In this document: in pieces, positions 34,906 through 43,804 of the stretch | Layout: the number at the start of each line of letters is the position of its first letter | Position numbering within the stretch: the stretch's first letter is position 1 | NCBI RefSeq assembly: GCF_042663885.1 | Contig: NZ_JBHSXV010000001.1 | DNA: 64,000 nt | Reading direction: 5' to 3' (one strand) | Origin: Aquipuribacter hungaricus | Lineage (GTDB): Bacteria; Actinomycetota; Actinomycetes; Actinomycetales; JBBAYJ01 | Program-made: the position numbers and the translations under genes | Notes under the pieces: generated by a model | Database searches by the model: none | Told to the model about the DNA's origin: nothing | What the model saw: only the letters and a program-made list of their open reading frames with translations

Positions 34906-35861
34906 GCGCAGCACCGGGAGGCCCGGCGGGCACGCTGGCGGAGGCGCTCGCGGCACGGACCGTCGTGCTCGACGGCGGGCTGGCGACGCACCTCCAGACC
35001 CGCGGGCACGACCTGTCCGGGGAGCTGTGGTCGGCGTCGCTGCTCACCGACGACCCCGGGGCGGTGCGGGACGCGCACGCGGACTACCTGCGCGCCGGTG
35101 CCGAGGTGCTCGTCACCGCCTCCTACCAGGCCTCGGTCGCGGGGTTCGCCCACGCCGGTCTCGACGGGGCCACCGCGCTGGGGCTCGTCGCCCGCTCGGT
35201 CCTGCTCGCCCGGGAGGCCTGCGAGGACACCGGCGTGCAGGCCTGGGTCGCCGGGTCCGTCGGGCCCTACGGCGCGGTCCTCGCGGGCGGCCAGGAGTAC
35301 ACCGGCGACTACGTCGACCCGGCGTGGACTGACGGCCCGACCCTCACGGTGCCGGCGCTGCGGGCGTTCCACCGCGAGCGGATGGAGGCCCTGGCCGGCG
35401 CCGGCGCGGACGTCCTCGCCTGCGAGACGGTGCCCGCCGCGACCGAGGTCGAGGCGCTGCTGCTCGCGGCCGGCGACGTCGGGGTGCCGGTGTGGCTGTC
35501 GCTCACCACCGTCGTCGACGAGGACGGGGTCGTCCGCACCCGTCGCGGCGAGGAGGCGGCCGACGCGTTCGCCATGGCGCGCGGGGTGTCCGGCGTCGTC
35601 GCCGTGGGGGTCAACTGCTGCGACCCCGCGGGCGTCGGCGCAGCCGTCGAGGTCGCCGCGGCGGCCTCGGGGCTGCCCGTCGTGGTGTACCCGAACAGCG
35701 GCGAGACCTGGGACGCGGCCGCCCGCGGCTGGGTGGGCGAGCCCGACCTCGACCTGGGCGCGGTCGACGGCTGGGTCACCGGCGGGGCCCGGCTGGTGGG
35801 CGGCTGCTGCCGCGTCGGCCCGGACCAGGTCGCGCAGCTCGCCCGGCACCTGGGCGGCTGA
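34902..35861 (+). CDS. mmuM: Homocysteine S-methyltransferase
   Basis: A 319-residue zinc enzyme transferring a methyl group from S-methylmethionine or SAM to homocysteine, giving methionine. The family motifs are present: LDGGLATHLQTRGHDL, VLVTASYQASVAGFAHAG, VAGSVGPYGAVLAGGQEYTGDY and DVLACETVPAATEV. The zinc ligands are the Cys in GVNCCDP and the paired Cys in LVGGCCRVGPDQVAQL. Length fits MmuM rather than the larger MetH. It starts within the stop of the oxidoreductase (GTGA). Together with metY and the riboswitch-controlled metQNI it suggests several routes for methionine supply. Confidence 0.92.
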   Translation: MSAAPGGPAGTLAEALAARTVVLDGGLATHLQTRGHDLSGELWSASLLTDDPGAVRDAHADYLRAGAEVLVTASYQASVAGFAHAGLDGATALGLVARSVLLAREACEDTGVQAWVAGSVGPYGAVLAGGQEYTGDYVDPAWTDGPTLTVPALRAFHRERMEALAGAGADVLACETVPAATEVEALLLAAGDVGVPVWLSLTTVVDEDGVVRTRRGEEAADAFAMARGVSGVVAVGVNCCDPAGVGAAVEVAAAASGLPVVVYPNSGETWDAAARGWVGEPDLDLGAVDGWVTGGARLVGGCCRVGPDQVAQLARHLGG

Positions 35862-35968
35862 CGCGGGCGGTCCCGGTCGGTGCGGCCGGACGTGCATGTC
35901 GCGGGTACGTCGTCGGCGCCGGGCTGCCTCCAGGTGCCGCGCGGGCGCCGAGAGCGCACGGTGGCACC

Positions 35969-37162
35969 GTGACCCAGGCACCCGAGGACGCCATCGACGT
36001 CGACGAGCCGCTCGCCCCGAAGTTCGTCGCCGCCACGCACGACGCGACCGGCGAGCAGGTCCCCACCCGGGACCTGTCCGAGCTGGCGCCGCCCGCGCGG
36101 CCCGCCCGCCGGTGGACGCCCAAGCGGGTGGTCATCACCCCCGACGCGCTGGACCACCCGCACGCCCACCGCATCGTCGAGCGGGTGGAGGCCCGCGGCA
36201 TCGAGGTCGAGCGACTGCGGGCCAACCGGCTCACCGGCGTCCGCGGCGCCACCGAGCGCGAGACGTACGCGCTGGCCAAGTCGACGATGGCCATCGTCGT
36301 CAGCCCGCCGTCGCGGCGGAAGCTGCAGCCGATCGCGCCGAGCGCGGACTGGCGGGTGGACCTGGCCGAGGGCTGCCCCGCCCACTGCCAGTACTGCTAC
36401 CTCGCCGGCTCGCTCAGCGGGCCGCCGGTGACCCGGGTGTACGCCGACCTCGACGACATCCTCGGCGGGCTCGAGCCGTACCTCGGCCAGGGCACCATCA
36501 CGAGCCGTCGCGCCGACCGGGCGCAGGAGGGCACGACGTTCGAGGCGTCCTGCTACACCGACCCGCTGGCCCTGGAGCACCTCACGGGCAGCTGGACCCG
36601 CGCCGTGGAGTTCTTCGGACAGTGGGAGGCCCCGGTGCAGCTGCGGTGGACGACCAAGTACGACGACGTCGCGGGCTTCGTCGGGCTGCCGCACGCCGGC
36701 CGGACCCGGGTCCGGTTCAGCGTCAACTGCCTGCCGGTGAGCCAGCGCATGGAGGGCGGCACGTCCACGGTGCCGGACCGGCTGGCGGGGCTGCGGCGGC
36801 TGGCGCTGGACGGCTACCCGGTCGGGCTCACGATGGCGCCGCTCATGCCGCTGGACGGCTGGCGCGAGCACTACGGGCACCTGCTCGACCTCGTCGAGGC
36901 CGCCGTGGACGGGGTGCCGGACCTCGACCTCACCGCCGAGCTCATCACGCACCGGTTCACCCCCGGCAGCAAGGAGGTCCTGCTCGGCTGGTACCCGGGG
37001 ACGCGGCTGGACATGGACGAGTCGCGGCGGACCACCAAGCGGGGCAAGTTCGGCTCGACGAAGTACGTCTACCCCGAGGACGTCATGACGGAGATGCGGA
37101 CCTGGTTCACCGACGAGCTCGCGCGGCGGCTGCCCGAGCTGCACGTCCTGTACTGGACCTGA
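35969..37162 (+). CDS. Spore photoproduct lyase-like radical SAM protein
   Basis: A 397-residue protein of the radical SAM 'SPL family' found in many non-sporulating actinobacteria. Cysteines C136, C140 and C143 (CPAHCQYCY) form the Cx3Cx2C cluster motif, as in SplB. Other conserved pieces are LAEGCPAHCQYCYLAGSL, FEASCYTDPLALEHLTGS, RFSVNCLPVSQRMEGGTS and ELITHRFTPGSKEVLLGWYPGT. SplB repairs spore photoproduct in UV-irradiated spore DNA; whether this homologue repairs DNA is unknown. The start is GTG 35969. A 107-bp spacer separates it from mmuM, with no feature recognised there. Confidence 0.88.
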   Translation: MTQAPEDAIDVDEPLAPKFVAATHDATGEQVPTRDLSELAPPARPARRWTPKRVVITPDALDHPHAHRIVERVEARGIEVERLRANRLTGVRGATERETYALAKSTMAIVVSPPSRRKLQPIAPSADWRVDLAEGCPAHCQYCYLAGSLSGPPVTRVYADLDDILGGLEPYLGQGTITSRRADRAQEGTTFEASCYTDPLALEHLTGSWTRAVEFFGQWEAPVQLRWTTKYDDVAGFVGLPHAGRTRVRFSVNCLPVSQRMEGGTSTVPDRLAGLRRLALDGYPVGLTMAPLMPLDGWREHYGHLLDLVEAAVDGVPDLDLTAELITHRFTPGSKEVLLGWYPGTRLDMDESRRTTKRGKFGSTKYVYPEDVMTEMRTWFTDELARRLPELHVLYWT

Positions 37163-37244
37163 CCCCCGCCTGGCGCCGGGCGACCGGGGCTGGCATCATC
37201 TAGTTGAGACTTGAACCATCACCTACACCCCCAGGAGACACCGC

Positions 37245-37865
37245 ATGGCCGACGTCAACGTCGCGATCGTCTACTACAGCGCCACGGGCGGGGTCTACAA
37301 GCTCGCCAAGGCCGCCGAGGCCGCCGCGCAGCAGGCCGGCGCCGAGGTGCGCCTGCTCAAGGTGCACGAGCTCGCCCCCCAGGAGGCGATCAACAGCAAC
37401 GAGGGCTGGTCCGCCCACGCCCTGGAGACCCAGGACGTCCCCGAGGCGACGCTCGACGACCTCGAGTGGGCCGACGTCATCATGCTCGGCAGCCCGACGC
37501 GCTACGGCCTGCCGACCGCGCAGCTCAAGCAGTTCCTCGACCAGACCGGCCCGCTCTGGGGCGCCGGCAAGCTCGTCAACAAGATCGGCACGTCGTTCAC
37601 CTCGACCGCCACCGCCCACGGCGGCCAGGAGTCGACGATCCTCGCGATCAACAACACCTTCTACCACTGGGGCTCGATCATCGTCGCCCCCGGCTACGCC
37701 GACCCGGTCCAGTTCGCCGCCGGCAACCCCTACGGCGCCTCGCACACGTCCAACAACGGCGCCGTGCCCCCGGACGAGACCGCCCTCGCGTCGGTGTCGT
37801 TCCAGGCGACGCGCGCCGTCGAGGTCGGCCGCGCGCTGAAGACGGGCCTCGCCGCGCAGGCCTGA
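37245..37865 (+). CDS. wrbA: NAD(P)H:quinone oxidoreductase, WrbA type
   Basis: A 206-residue flavodoxin-fold protein. It has the FMN phosphate loop YYSATGGVYKLAKAA, the isoalloxazine-contacting segment GSPTRYGLPTAQLKQFLDQTGPLWGAGKLVNK, and STATAHGGQESTILAINNTFYHWG, all diagnostic of WrbA. It carries out two-electron reduction of quinones, avoiding semiquinone radicals, as a cytoplasmic tetramer. It starts at ATG behind CCAGGAGACACC. The upstream sequence TAGTTGAGACTTGAAC has two TTGA boxes but no clear palindrome. A perfect hairpin follows the gene, so it is monocistronic. Confidence 0.95.
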   Translation: MADVNVAIVYYSATGGVYKLAKAAEAAAQQAGAEVRLLKVHELAPQEAINSNEGWSAHALETQDVPEATLDDLEWADVIMLGSPTRYGLPTAQLKQFLDQTGPLWGAGKLVNKIGTSFTSTATAHGGQESTILAINNTFYHWGSIIVAPGYADPVQFAAGNPYGASHTSNNGAVPPDETALASVSFQATRAVEVGRALKTGLAAQA

Positions 37866-37909
37866 CCCGTCCGGCCAGCTGACGGCCGCGCACGACCCGC
37901 ACCACCCGG

Positions 37910-37943
37910 GGCCCCCTCGCGACCCGCCCGTCGCGAGGGGGCC
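37910..37943 (+). terminator. Terminator hairpin after wrbA
   Basis: A perfect 14-bp stem, GGCCCCCTCGCGAC / GTCGCGAGGGGGCC, with a 6-nt loop (CCGCCC). It lies 45 bp after the wrbA stop and 40 bp before pxpA. It lacks a U-run, as is common for actinobacterial terminators. Confidence 0.8.
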
Positions 37944-37982
37944 TCTGGCGTGCCGCCCGGGGTCCTCGGGCACGATCGGCGC

Positions 37983-38753
37983 ATGGACCCCGCGGCCCTG
38001 ACCGTCGACCTCAACGCCGACCTCGGCGAGGGCTTCGGGGTGTGGCGCCTCACCGACGACGAGGGTCTGCTCGACGTCGTCACCAGCGCCAACGTGGCGT
38101 GCGGGTTCCACGCCGGCGACCCGTCGACGATGCGACGGGTCTGCGAGGCGGCCGCCGCCCGCGGGGTGAGCGTCGGCGCGCACGTCGCCTACCGGGACCT
38201 CGCCGGGTTCGGGCGGCGCTTCGTCGACGTCGCGCCGGACGAGCTGCACGACGACGTCGTCTACCAGCTGGCCGCCCTGGTCGGCACGGCCGCGTCGGTC
38301 GGCGCCCGGGTCCGCTACGTCAAGCCGCACGGCGCGCTGTACAACGCCGTGGTCCACCACGAGGAGCAGGCGGCCGCCGTCGTGCGCGCCGTGGCGGCCG
38401 TCGACGCGTCGCTCCCGCTGGTCGGGCTGCCCGGGTCGGCAGTCCTCCGCCTCGCCGGGCAGGCCGGGCTCGCCACCGTCACCGAGGCCTTCGCCGACCG
38501 CGCCTACACCGCGCAGGGCACGCTGGTCAGCCGCCGCCTGCCCGGGGCGGTGCTCACCGACGTGGCCACGGTGGTCGCGCGCTGCGTCGCCATGGCCACC
38601 GGGCGGCCCGTCGCCGACGTCGACGGCGCGCCGCTGCAGGTGTCGGCCCGCTCGCTCTGCGTCCACGGCGACACCCCGGGCGCGGTCGGGACGGCGCGGG
38701 CGGTCCGGGCGGGCCTGGAGGCGGCCGGCGTACGGGTCGCCGCGTTCGCGTGA
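37983..38753 (+). CDS. pxpA: 5-oxoprolinase subunit PxpA (LamB/YcsF family)
   Basis: A 256-residue protein of the LamB/YcsF family, the subunit that together with PxpB and PxpC hydrolyses 5-oxoproline to glutamate using ATP. The family signature is clear: VDLNADLGEGFGVWRLTDD, VTSANVACGFHAGDPSTM, VGAHVAYRDLAGFGRR, VRYVKPHGALYNAV and SLCVHGDTPGAV. The order pxpA-pxpB-pxpC matches the usual operon. It lies 81 bp upstream of pxpB, a purely GC-rich spacer with an AGGGGA ribosome binding site at its end. Confidence 0.94.
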   Translation: MDPAALTVDLNADLGEGFGVWRLTDDEGLLDVVTSANVACGFHAGDPSTMRRVCEAAAARGVSVGAHVAYRDLAGFGRRFVDVAPDELHDDVVYQLAALVGTAASVGARVRYVKPHGALYNAVVHHEEQAAAVVRAVAAVDASLPLVGLPGSAVLRLAGQAGLATVTEAFADRAYTAQGTLVSRRLPGAVLTDVATVVARCVAMATGRPVADVDGAPLQVSARSLCVHGDTPGAVGTARAVRAGLEAAGVRVAAFA

Positions 38754-38834
38754 CGTCGACCGGGCGGGCGGGCAGCGGGCGCGCGCGTCGCGGCGGCCGG
38801 CGCGGCGGGCGGGCCGCGTGAGGGGACGGCCGGC

Positions 38835-39509
38835 GTGAGCATGCGCGTGCTGCCGTCGGGCAGCGGCGGCGTGCTCGTGGAGGTCGACGACCTCGCGCAG
38901 GTGCTCGCGCTCGCGGCGCACCTGCGGGCGCACCCGCCGACCGGCGTCGTCGACGTCGTCCCCGCCGCCCGAACGGTCCTGCTCGTGCTCGACCAGGCCG
39001 TGACCGGCCCCGCCGCGGTGGGCGCCGCCGTCCGCGCGCTCCCGTCGGAGCTCCTGCGGGGTCCTGCGGACCTCGGGCCCGGCGGCACGGGCGCGACGGC
39101 CGGTGAGGCCGCAGCCGGTCCGGTCGTCACCGTCCCCGTGGTCTACGACGGGGCGGACCTGGACGAGGTGGGCGCCCTGACCGGGTGGGGCGCCGACGGC
39201 GTGGTCGCCCGGCACACCGCCACCACGTGGACGGTCGCCTTCTCGGGCTTCGCGCCGGGGTTCGCCTACTGCGTGGCCGACGGCGGACCGGTCTGGCAGG
39301 TCCCCCGCCGGGCCACCCCGCGCACCCGTGTCCCGGCCGGCTCGGTGGCGCTCGCCGACGCGTGGACCGGCGTCTACCCGGGTGCCTCACCGGGCGGCTG
39401 GCAGCTGCTGGGGCGCACCGGGGCACCGCTGTGGGACGTCGACCGCGAGCCGCCCGCGCTCCTGCGGCCCGGCGTCCGGGTGCGCTTCGTCGACGCCGGC
39501 AACGCCTGA
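38835..39509 (+). CDS. pxpB: 5-oxoprolinase subunit PxpB (KipI-like)
   Basis: A 224-residue protein of the carboxyltransferase domain, subdomain C/D (AHS1/KipI) family. Recognisable segments are VVDVVPAARTVLLVLD, VTVPVVYDGADLDEVGALTG, and the strongly conserved AFSGFAPGFAYCVADGGPVWQVPRRATPRTRVPAGSVALADAWTGVYPGASPGGWQLLGRT. Start GTG 38835 is favoured over ATG 38841 by its distance to AGGGGA. A region of about 15 Gly/Ala-rich residues near position 85 is inserted relative to shorter homologues. The stop overlaps the pxpC start by one base (TGATG). Confidence 0.93.
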   Translation: MSMRVLPSGSGGVLVEVDDLAQVLALAAHLRAHPPTGVVDVVPAARTVLLVLDQAVTGPAAVGAAVRALPSELLRGPADLGPGGTGATAGEAAAGPVVTVPVVYDGADLDEVGALTGWGADGVVARHTATTWTVAFSGFAPGFAYCVADGGPVWQVPRRATPRTRVPAGSVALADAWTGVYPGASPGGWQLLGRTGAPLWDVDREPPALLRPGVRVRFVDAGNA

Positions 39510-40381
39510 TGCTCGAGGTGCTGGCCACCGGCCCGCTGACCACCGTGCAGGACGAGGGCCGGGTCGGCCTGGCCTCCTCGGGCGTGCCGCGCTCGGGCGC
39601 CTGCGACCGCGGGGCCTACCGGCGCGGGCTGCGGCTGGTGGGCACCGCGCCCGGCGCTGCGTCGCTCGAGGTCACCCTCGGCGGGCTCCGGGTGCGCGCC
39701 CTCGCCCCGACGACGGTGGCGCTCACCGGGGCGCGCTGCCCGGGCGTGCCGTGGGACGCCCCAGTCGACCTGCGTGCCGGCGACGAGCTGCACCTGGGCA
39801 CGCCGGGCGCCGGCCTGCGCAGCTACCTCGCCGTCCGGGGTGGGGTCGACGTGACGGCGGTCCTCGGGTCGTGCTCCACGTGCACGCTGTCCGGCCTCGG
39901 GCCGCCCCGGCTGGCGGCGGGCGACGTGCTGGCCGCGGGGGCCGACCGGCTGCCGATGCCAGGCGTCGACGTCGCCCCGGTCTCCGGGCCGCCGGCGGGG
40001 CCGCTACTGCTGACCGCCACGCCCGGCCCCCGCGCCGACCGGGTCGGGGAGGCCGGGCTCGCCGTGCTCACCGGCACGGTGTGGGTCGTGGGGACCGACT
40101 CCGACCGGGTGGGGGTCCGGCTCGGTGGGGGCGTCCTGGAGGCCGCGGAGCGGTGGCGCGGGGTGGAGCTGCCGAGCGAGGGGGTGCTGCGCGGGGCCGT
40201 CCAGGTGCCGCCGTCGGGCGGTCCTGTCGTCTTCCTCGCCGACGCCCCCGTCACCGGCGGCTACCCCGTCGTCGCGTACCTGGTGGACGACCCGCTCCGC
40301 TCCGACGTCGACCGCCTGGCGCAGGCACGACCCGGGCAGCAGGTGCGGCTGCGCCTGGACCGGGGCAGTCTCGAGGCATGA
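39509..40381 (+). CDS. pxpC: 5-oxoprolinase subunit PxpC (KipA-like)
   Basis: A 290-residue protein of the biotin-dependent carboxyltransferase (AHS2/KipA) family. Visible signatures are MLEVLATGPLTTVQDEGRVGLASSGVPRSGACDR, LEVTLGGLRVRAL, LRSYLAVRGGVDV, the SDRVGVRLGG loop and the C-terminal VVFLADAPVTGGYPVVAYLVDD. It acts with PxpA and PxpB in 5-oxoproline hydrolysis in the cytoplasm. It is translationally coupled to pxpB and overlaps the next gene start by 4 bp (ATGA). Confidence 0.93.
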   Translation: MLEVLATGPLTTVQDEGRVGLASSGVPRSGACDRGAYRRGLRLVGTAPGAASLEVTLGGLRVRALAPTTVALTGARCPGVPWDAPVDLRAGDELHLGTPGAGLRSYLAVRGGVDVTAVLGSCSTCTLSGLGPPRLAAGDVLAAGADRLPMPGVDVAPVSGPPAGPLLLTATPGPRADRVGEAGLAVLTGTVWVVGTDSDRVGVRLGGGVLEAAERWRGVELPSEGVLRGAVQVPPSGGPVVFLADAPVTGGYPVVAYLVDDPLRSDVDRLAQARPGQQVRLRLDRGSLEA

Positions 40382-40863
40382 CGGATACCGACCGCACCGG
40401 CACCGACCGCACCCTGTCCGACAGCCTCGAGGGCCTGAACATCGCCATGGTGGCGACGGCCGACGACACCGGGACGTGGCGCGCCCGGCCCCTGTCGCTG
40501 GCGGGCCACGAGGGCGACGTCCTGTCGTTCCTCGTCAGCGTGGACGCCGACTGGGTCGCGGCCCTGGAGGTCACCGGGTCCCCGACCACCGTGACGTTCA
40601 GCGACCCCTCCAAGAACACCTACGTCGCCGTCCAGGGCAGCGCCCGGACCGTCGAGGACCGCGCCCGCACCACGGAGCTGTGGAACGCCGGGGCGGGCGC
40701 GTACTTCGAGGGCCCCGAGGACCCGCAGGTCCGCGTCCTCGACGTCACCGTGTCCTACGGCGAGTACTGGGACGGCCCCCACGGCCGCGTCGGCGCGCTC
40801 GTGCAGCTCGCCGCGCGCGCCCTGGGCAAGGAGACCGGCACCCAGGGCGACGTCGTCGTCTGA
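40378..40863 (+). CDS. Pyridoxamine 5'-phosphate oxidase-fold protein (general stress protein 26-like)
   Basis: A 161-residue split-barrel flavin-binding protein. The segments LEGLNIAMVATADDTGTWRARPLSLAGHEGDVLSFLVS, VTFSDPSKNTYVAVQGSARTVED and TELWNAGAGAYFEGPEDP resemble the general stress protein 26 group of PPOX-fold proteins, which bind FMN or F420. The reaction is unknown. It starts inside the pxpC stop and so forms the last gene of the pxp operon, which is not a usual member of that pathway. Confidence 0.85.
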   Translation: MTDTDRTGTDRTLSDSLEGLNIAMVATADDTGTWRARPLSLAGHEGDVLSFLVSVDADWVAALEVTGSPTTVTFSDPSKNTYVAVQGSARTVEDRARTTELWNAGAGAYFEGPEDPQVRVLDVTVSYGEYWDGPHGRVGALVQLAARALGKETGTQGDVVV

Positions 40864-40882
40864 CCAGCCGTCCGACCGCCCG

Positions 40883-42121
40883 TCAGAGCGGCTGCAGGGT
40901 CATCCCCGCGACCCGCAGCCGCTCGACGAGCACCTCGCCCATCGCCGTCGCGGGCGTGAGCACGCCCGCGCGGTCGGGCAGCCGGTCCCGGTCGAGGACC
41001 AGGGCCAGCGCGCTCTCGCCGAGCATCCGGGCCGTGGCGGCGTAGCCGGGGTCGCCCGTCGCGGCGACCGTGGCCTGCACCAGCCGCCCGCTCGTGGTGC
41101 GCGAGTGCAGCCGCACGCGGAAGAAGCCCTGCTCGCGGGTGCGCTCGTCGGGTCCGGCGCCGGGCGCGGGCAGGACCCGGTCCAGCAGCGCACGGGTGGG
41201 CGGCAGCGCCATGCCCAGTGCCAGCCCGCCCGTGCCCGCCGTCAGCGCCACCGCGGCGGGGGCCCCGAGCAGGCGGCCGGGGATGCCGACCGACTCCTCG
41301 TAGCGGAACCGCCGGCCGTACGACCAGCCGGTGAGGGCGTTGCTGCGCCGGACGACGCGCGTGTTGACCGGCGCCATGACGAACGGCGCCAACCAGCGCC
41401 GGCTCTCGGGGTCCCACCGCACCCGCAGGCTGTCGCGGCGGTCGCCGGGGGCGTCGGCGGTCCGGTCCGGCTCGCCGGCCCGGTCGGGGCTCAGGGCGTA
41501 CGGGTCGGCCACGGCGGCGCGCGCGGAGGGGTCGGCGCGCACCCGGTCGACCTGCAGCCGCAGCGAGTCCACCGTCCCGCCGCTGAACCCGCCGCGCGCG
41601 CCGGTGAGGACGAACCGGGTGTCGGTGAGCTCGCCGAGCCCGTGCGTCGCCGCGGTCCTCGCGAGCAGCAGGACGCCCAGGTCGGAGGGCACGGAGTCGA
41701 AGCCGCAGGCGTGGACCACCCGCGCGCCGCTGGTGCGGGCGACGGCGTCGTTGGCCTCGATGCTCGCCCGCATGAACAGCACCTCGCCGGTGAGGTCGAC
41801 GTAGTCGGTGCCCTCGGCGGCGCACGCCCGGGCCAGCGGCATGCCGTGGCGCTCGTACGGCCCCACGGTGGTGACCACGACCCGGGACCGGCGGGCCAGC
41901 GCCCGCACCGCGTCGTCGTCGGCGGAGTCCGTCACCACCGTCTGCCACCCGGCGGCGCGCGGCCCCAGGCGCTCGCGGACGGCGTCGAGCCGGTCGGCGG
42001 AGCGGCCGGACAGGCCCACCCGCAGGTCGTGGGACGCGTGCTCGGCGAGGTAGGCCGCCACGAGCGCGCCCGCGAAGCCGGTCGCGCCGTGGACGACGAG
42101 GTCGAGCTCACGGTCCGTCAT
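40883..42121 (-). CDS. Trans-acting enoyl reductase/saccharopine dehydrogenase-like protein
   Basis: A 412-residue NAD(P)-binding protein started at ATG 42121. It has the N-terminal ELDLVVHGATGFAGALVAAYL loop, RVGLSGRSADRLDAVRERLG, RVVVTTVGPYERHGMPLARACAAEGTDYVDLTGE and VVHACGFDSVPSDLGVLLL. These are hallmarks of the Rv2449c/Rv2953 group, in which Rv2953 acts as a trans enoyl reductase in phthiocerol-type lipid synthesis. No polyketide synthase is nearby, so the lipid role is only by family. A hydrophobic stretch near residue 290 (AAVALTAGTGGLALGMAL) suggests membrane association. It is convergent with the pxp operon. Confidence 0.9.
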   Translation of the reverse strand: MTDRELDLVVHGATGFAGALVAAYLAEHASHDLRVGLSGRSADRLDAVRERLGPRAAGWQTVVTDSADDDAVRALARRSRVVVTTVGPYERHGMPLARACAAEGTDYVDLTGEVLFMRASIEANDAVARTSGARVVHACGFDSVPSDLGVLLLARTAATHGLGELTDTRFVLTGARGGFSGGTVDSLRLQVDRVRADPSARAAVADPYALSPDRAGEPDRTADAPGDRRDSLRVRWDPESRRWLAPFVMAPVNTRVVRRSNALTGWSYGRRFRYEESVGIPGRLLGAPAAVALTAGTGGLALGMALPPTRALLDRVLPAPGAGPDERTREQGFFRVRLHSRTTSGRLVQATVAATGDPGYAATARMLGESALALVLDRDRLPDRAGVLTPATAMGEVLVERLRVAGMTLQPL

Positions 42122-42224
42122 CGGCCCACCGTAGGCACCGTGCCGGCCGGCGGCCCGCCCGCGGGGCACGCGTGCGCCGTCCGGCCCGGGGGCGGGGCCG
42201 CGGGACGGCTGTCATCCTGCGGGG

Positions 42225-43718
42225 GTGATGCTGCTCCCGCTCGTGACCTCCGAGCTCCCCCACCCGGAGATCACCGGCGCCGACGTCACGTACGTCGTGG
42301 GCGGGATCGGGCTCCTGGTCGCCGCCGTCCTGCCGCGGCTGCTCCGGGGGCGCGCCATCTCGGTGGCCATGGGGTTCACGGCGGTGGGGATCCTCGTCGG
42401 CCTGCTGCCGCTCCCGCTGCCCGACGTGGACCCCGAGGCCAACCGCGCGGTCGTCGAGCGGCTCACGGAGTTCTCGGTCATCGTCGCGCTCATGGGTGTC
42501 GGGCTGTCCCTGGACCGGCCGCTGTCCTGGAAGGCCTGGCGGACGACCTGGCGGCTGCTGCTCATCGCCATGCCGCTGCTCATCGGCGTGGTGGCTGTCC
42601 TGGCCTGGGGGATGATGGGCCTGCTGCCCGCCAGCGCGCTGCTGCTCGCGGCCGTGCTCGCCCCGACCGACCCCGTGCTCGCGGGGGACGTCCAGGTGGG
42701 CGGGCCCAACAGCGGCGAGGAGGACGAGGTCCGCTTCGGGCTCACGAGCGAGGCCGGCCTCAACGACGGGCTCGCCTTCCCCTTCGTCTACCTGGCGCTG
42801 TTCCTCGGCTCCAGCGTCGCCATCGGTGAGTGGGCCCCCCGGTGGGCCGCCTGGGAGCTGCTCGGCAAGATCGTGGTCGGCGTGGCGGTCGGCGCGGCGG
42901 TGGGCTGGGCGCTGGCGCGCGCCGCGTTCCGGGCGCACAAGCCGGCCCTGAGGTTCGCGCAGGCCGGCGAGGCCGTCGTCGCCCTCGGCGCCGTGCTGCT
43001 GGCCTACGGGGTGGCCGAGGCGGCGCAGGGCTACGGCTTCCTCGCCGTGTTCGTCGCGGCCGTCGTCATCCGCACCCACGAGCGCGGGCACCAGTACCAC
43101 GAGGTGCTGCACTCGTTCATCGGCCAGGTCGAGCAGATCCTCACGATGGTCCTGCTGCTGCTCTTCGGCGTCGCCTGCGCCCGCGGCCTGCTGGAGAACC
43201 TGTCGGTGTCGGGGGCGGTGCTGGGCGTGCTCATCGTCATGGTCGTCCGGCCGCTCACCGGGTGGCTGGCGATGCTCGGCTGCGACGCCCCCCGCCGGGA
43301 GCGGTTCGCGCTGGCGTTCTTCGGCGTGCGGGGGATCGGGTCGTTCTACTACCTGGCCTACGCCACCGGCCTCGGCGCCTTCTCGGAGGACGCCGAGCTG
43401 TGGTCGACCGTCGGCTTCACGGTGCTGCTGTCGGTCGTCGTGCACGGCGCGACGGCGACCCCGTTCATGACGTGGCTCGACCGGGAGTCCGGCGACCCGG
43501 AGCGCGTCCCCGACATCGAGGACGGGATGCCGGAGGACCCGCCGCCGGCGGACGAGCCCGACTCCGACGGCGCCAAGGAGCCCGGCGACCAGGGCGGGTC
43601 CCAGCCGGCCACCCCGTCGCAGGCGGACGCCGACCGGCAGCGCTCCGGCGGGAGCGGGGACACCGACCGCACCGGGGACGCCGACCGCACCGGCGAGCCG
43701 GAGCCCGTCGGGCGCTGA
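42225..43718 (+). CDS. Cation:proton antiporter, CPA1 (NhaP-like)
   Basis: A 497-residue antiporter starting at GTG 42225 (ATG 42228 is equally possible). About 12 membrane segments span residues 20-425. The ion-binding motifs are seen in ALLLAAVLAPTDPVLAGDVQVG and VRFGLTSEAGLNDGLAFPFVYLALF, where the Asp/Glu pair of CPA1 proteins resides. VRGIGSFYYLAYATG is conserved near the end. The last 70 residues are a hydrophilic tail with DRTGDADRTGEPE repeats. It exchanges Na+ or K+ for H+ across the cytoplasmic membrane. It is divergent from the enoyl reductase gene. Confidence 0.92.
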   Translation: MMLLPLVTSELPHPEITGADVTYVVGGIGLLVAAVLPRLLRGRAISVAMGFTAVGILVGLLPLPLPDVDPEANRAVVERLTEFSVIVALMGVGLSLDRPLSWKAWRTTWRLLLIAMPLLIGVVAVLAWGMMGLLPASALLLAAVLAPTDPVLAGDVQVGGPNSGEEDEVRFGLTSEAGLNDGLAFPFVYLALFLGSSVAIGEWAPRWAAWELLGKIVVGVAVGAAVGWALARAAFRAHKPALRFAQAGEAVVALGAVLLAYGVAEAAQGYGFLAVFVAAVVIRTHERGHQYHEVLHSFIGQVEQILTMVLLLLFGVACARGLLENLSVSGAVLGVLIVMVVRPLTGWLAMLGCDAPRRERFALAFFGVRGIGSFYYLAYATGLGAFSEDAELWSTVGFTVLLSVVVHGATATPFMTWLDRESGDPERVPDIEDGMPEDPPPADEPDSDGAKEPGDQGGSQPATPSQADADRQRSGGSGDTDRTGDADRTGEPEPVGR

Positions 43719-43742
43719 GCCGCGGCGGTCGTCGGCGCTGAC

Positions 43743-43804
43743 CCGTCAGGTGCTGACGGTCCGGGCGCCGGGGCCCAGGCGTACGACCGTCAGGCGCTGA
43801 CGGT
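43743..43804. terminator. Duplicated short palindrome between convergent genes
   Basis: CCGTCAG-GTG-CTGACGG (43743-43759) recurs as ACCGTCAG-GCG-CTGACGGT (43786-43804). The second copy includes the stop codon of the DUF427 gene. Each could form a short stem, and together they may end transcription from both sides. No other feature is seen in the spacer. Confidence 0.45.

Noticed and set aside
37203..37217. MarR-type operator upstream of wrbA
   Set aside because: The two TTGA boxes are in direct orientation with no inverted partner, so they do not match the TTGA-N4-TCAA pattern seen at 32.8 kb.
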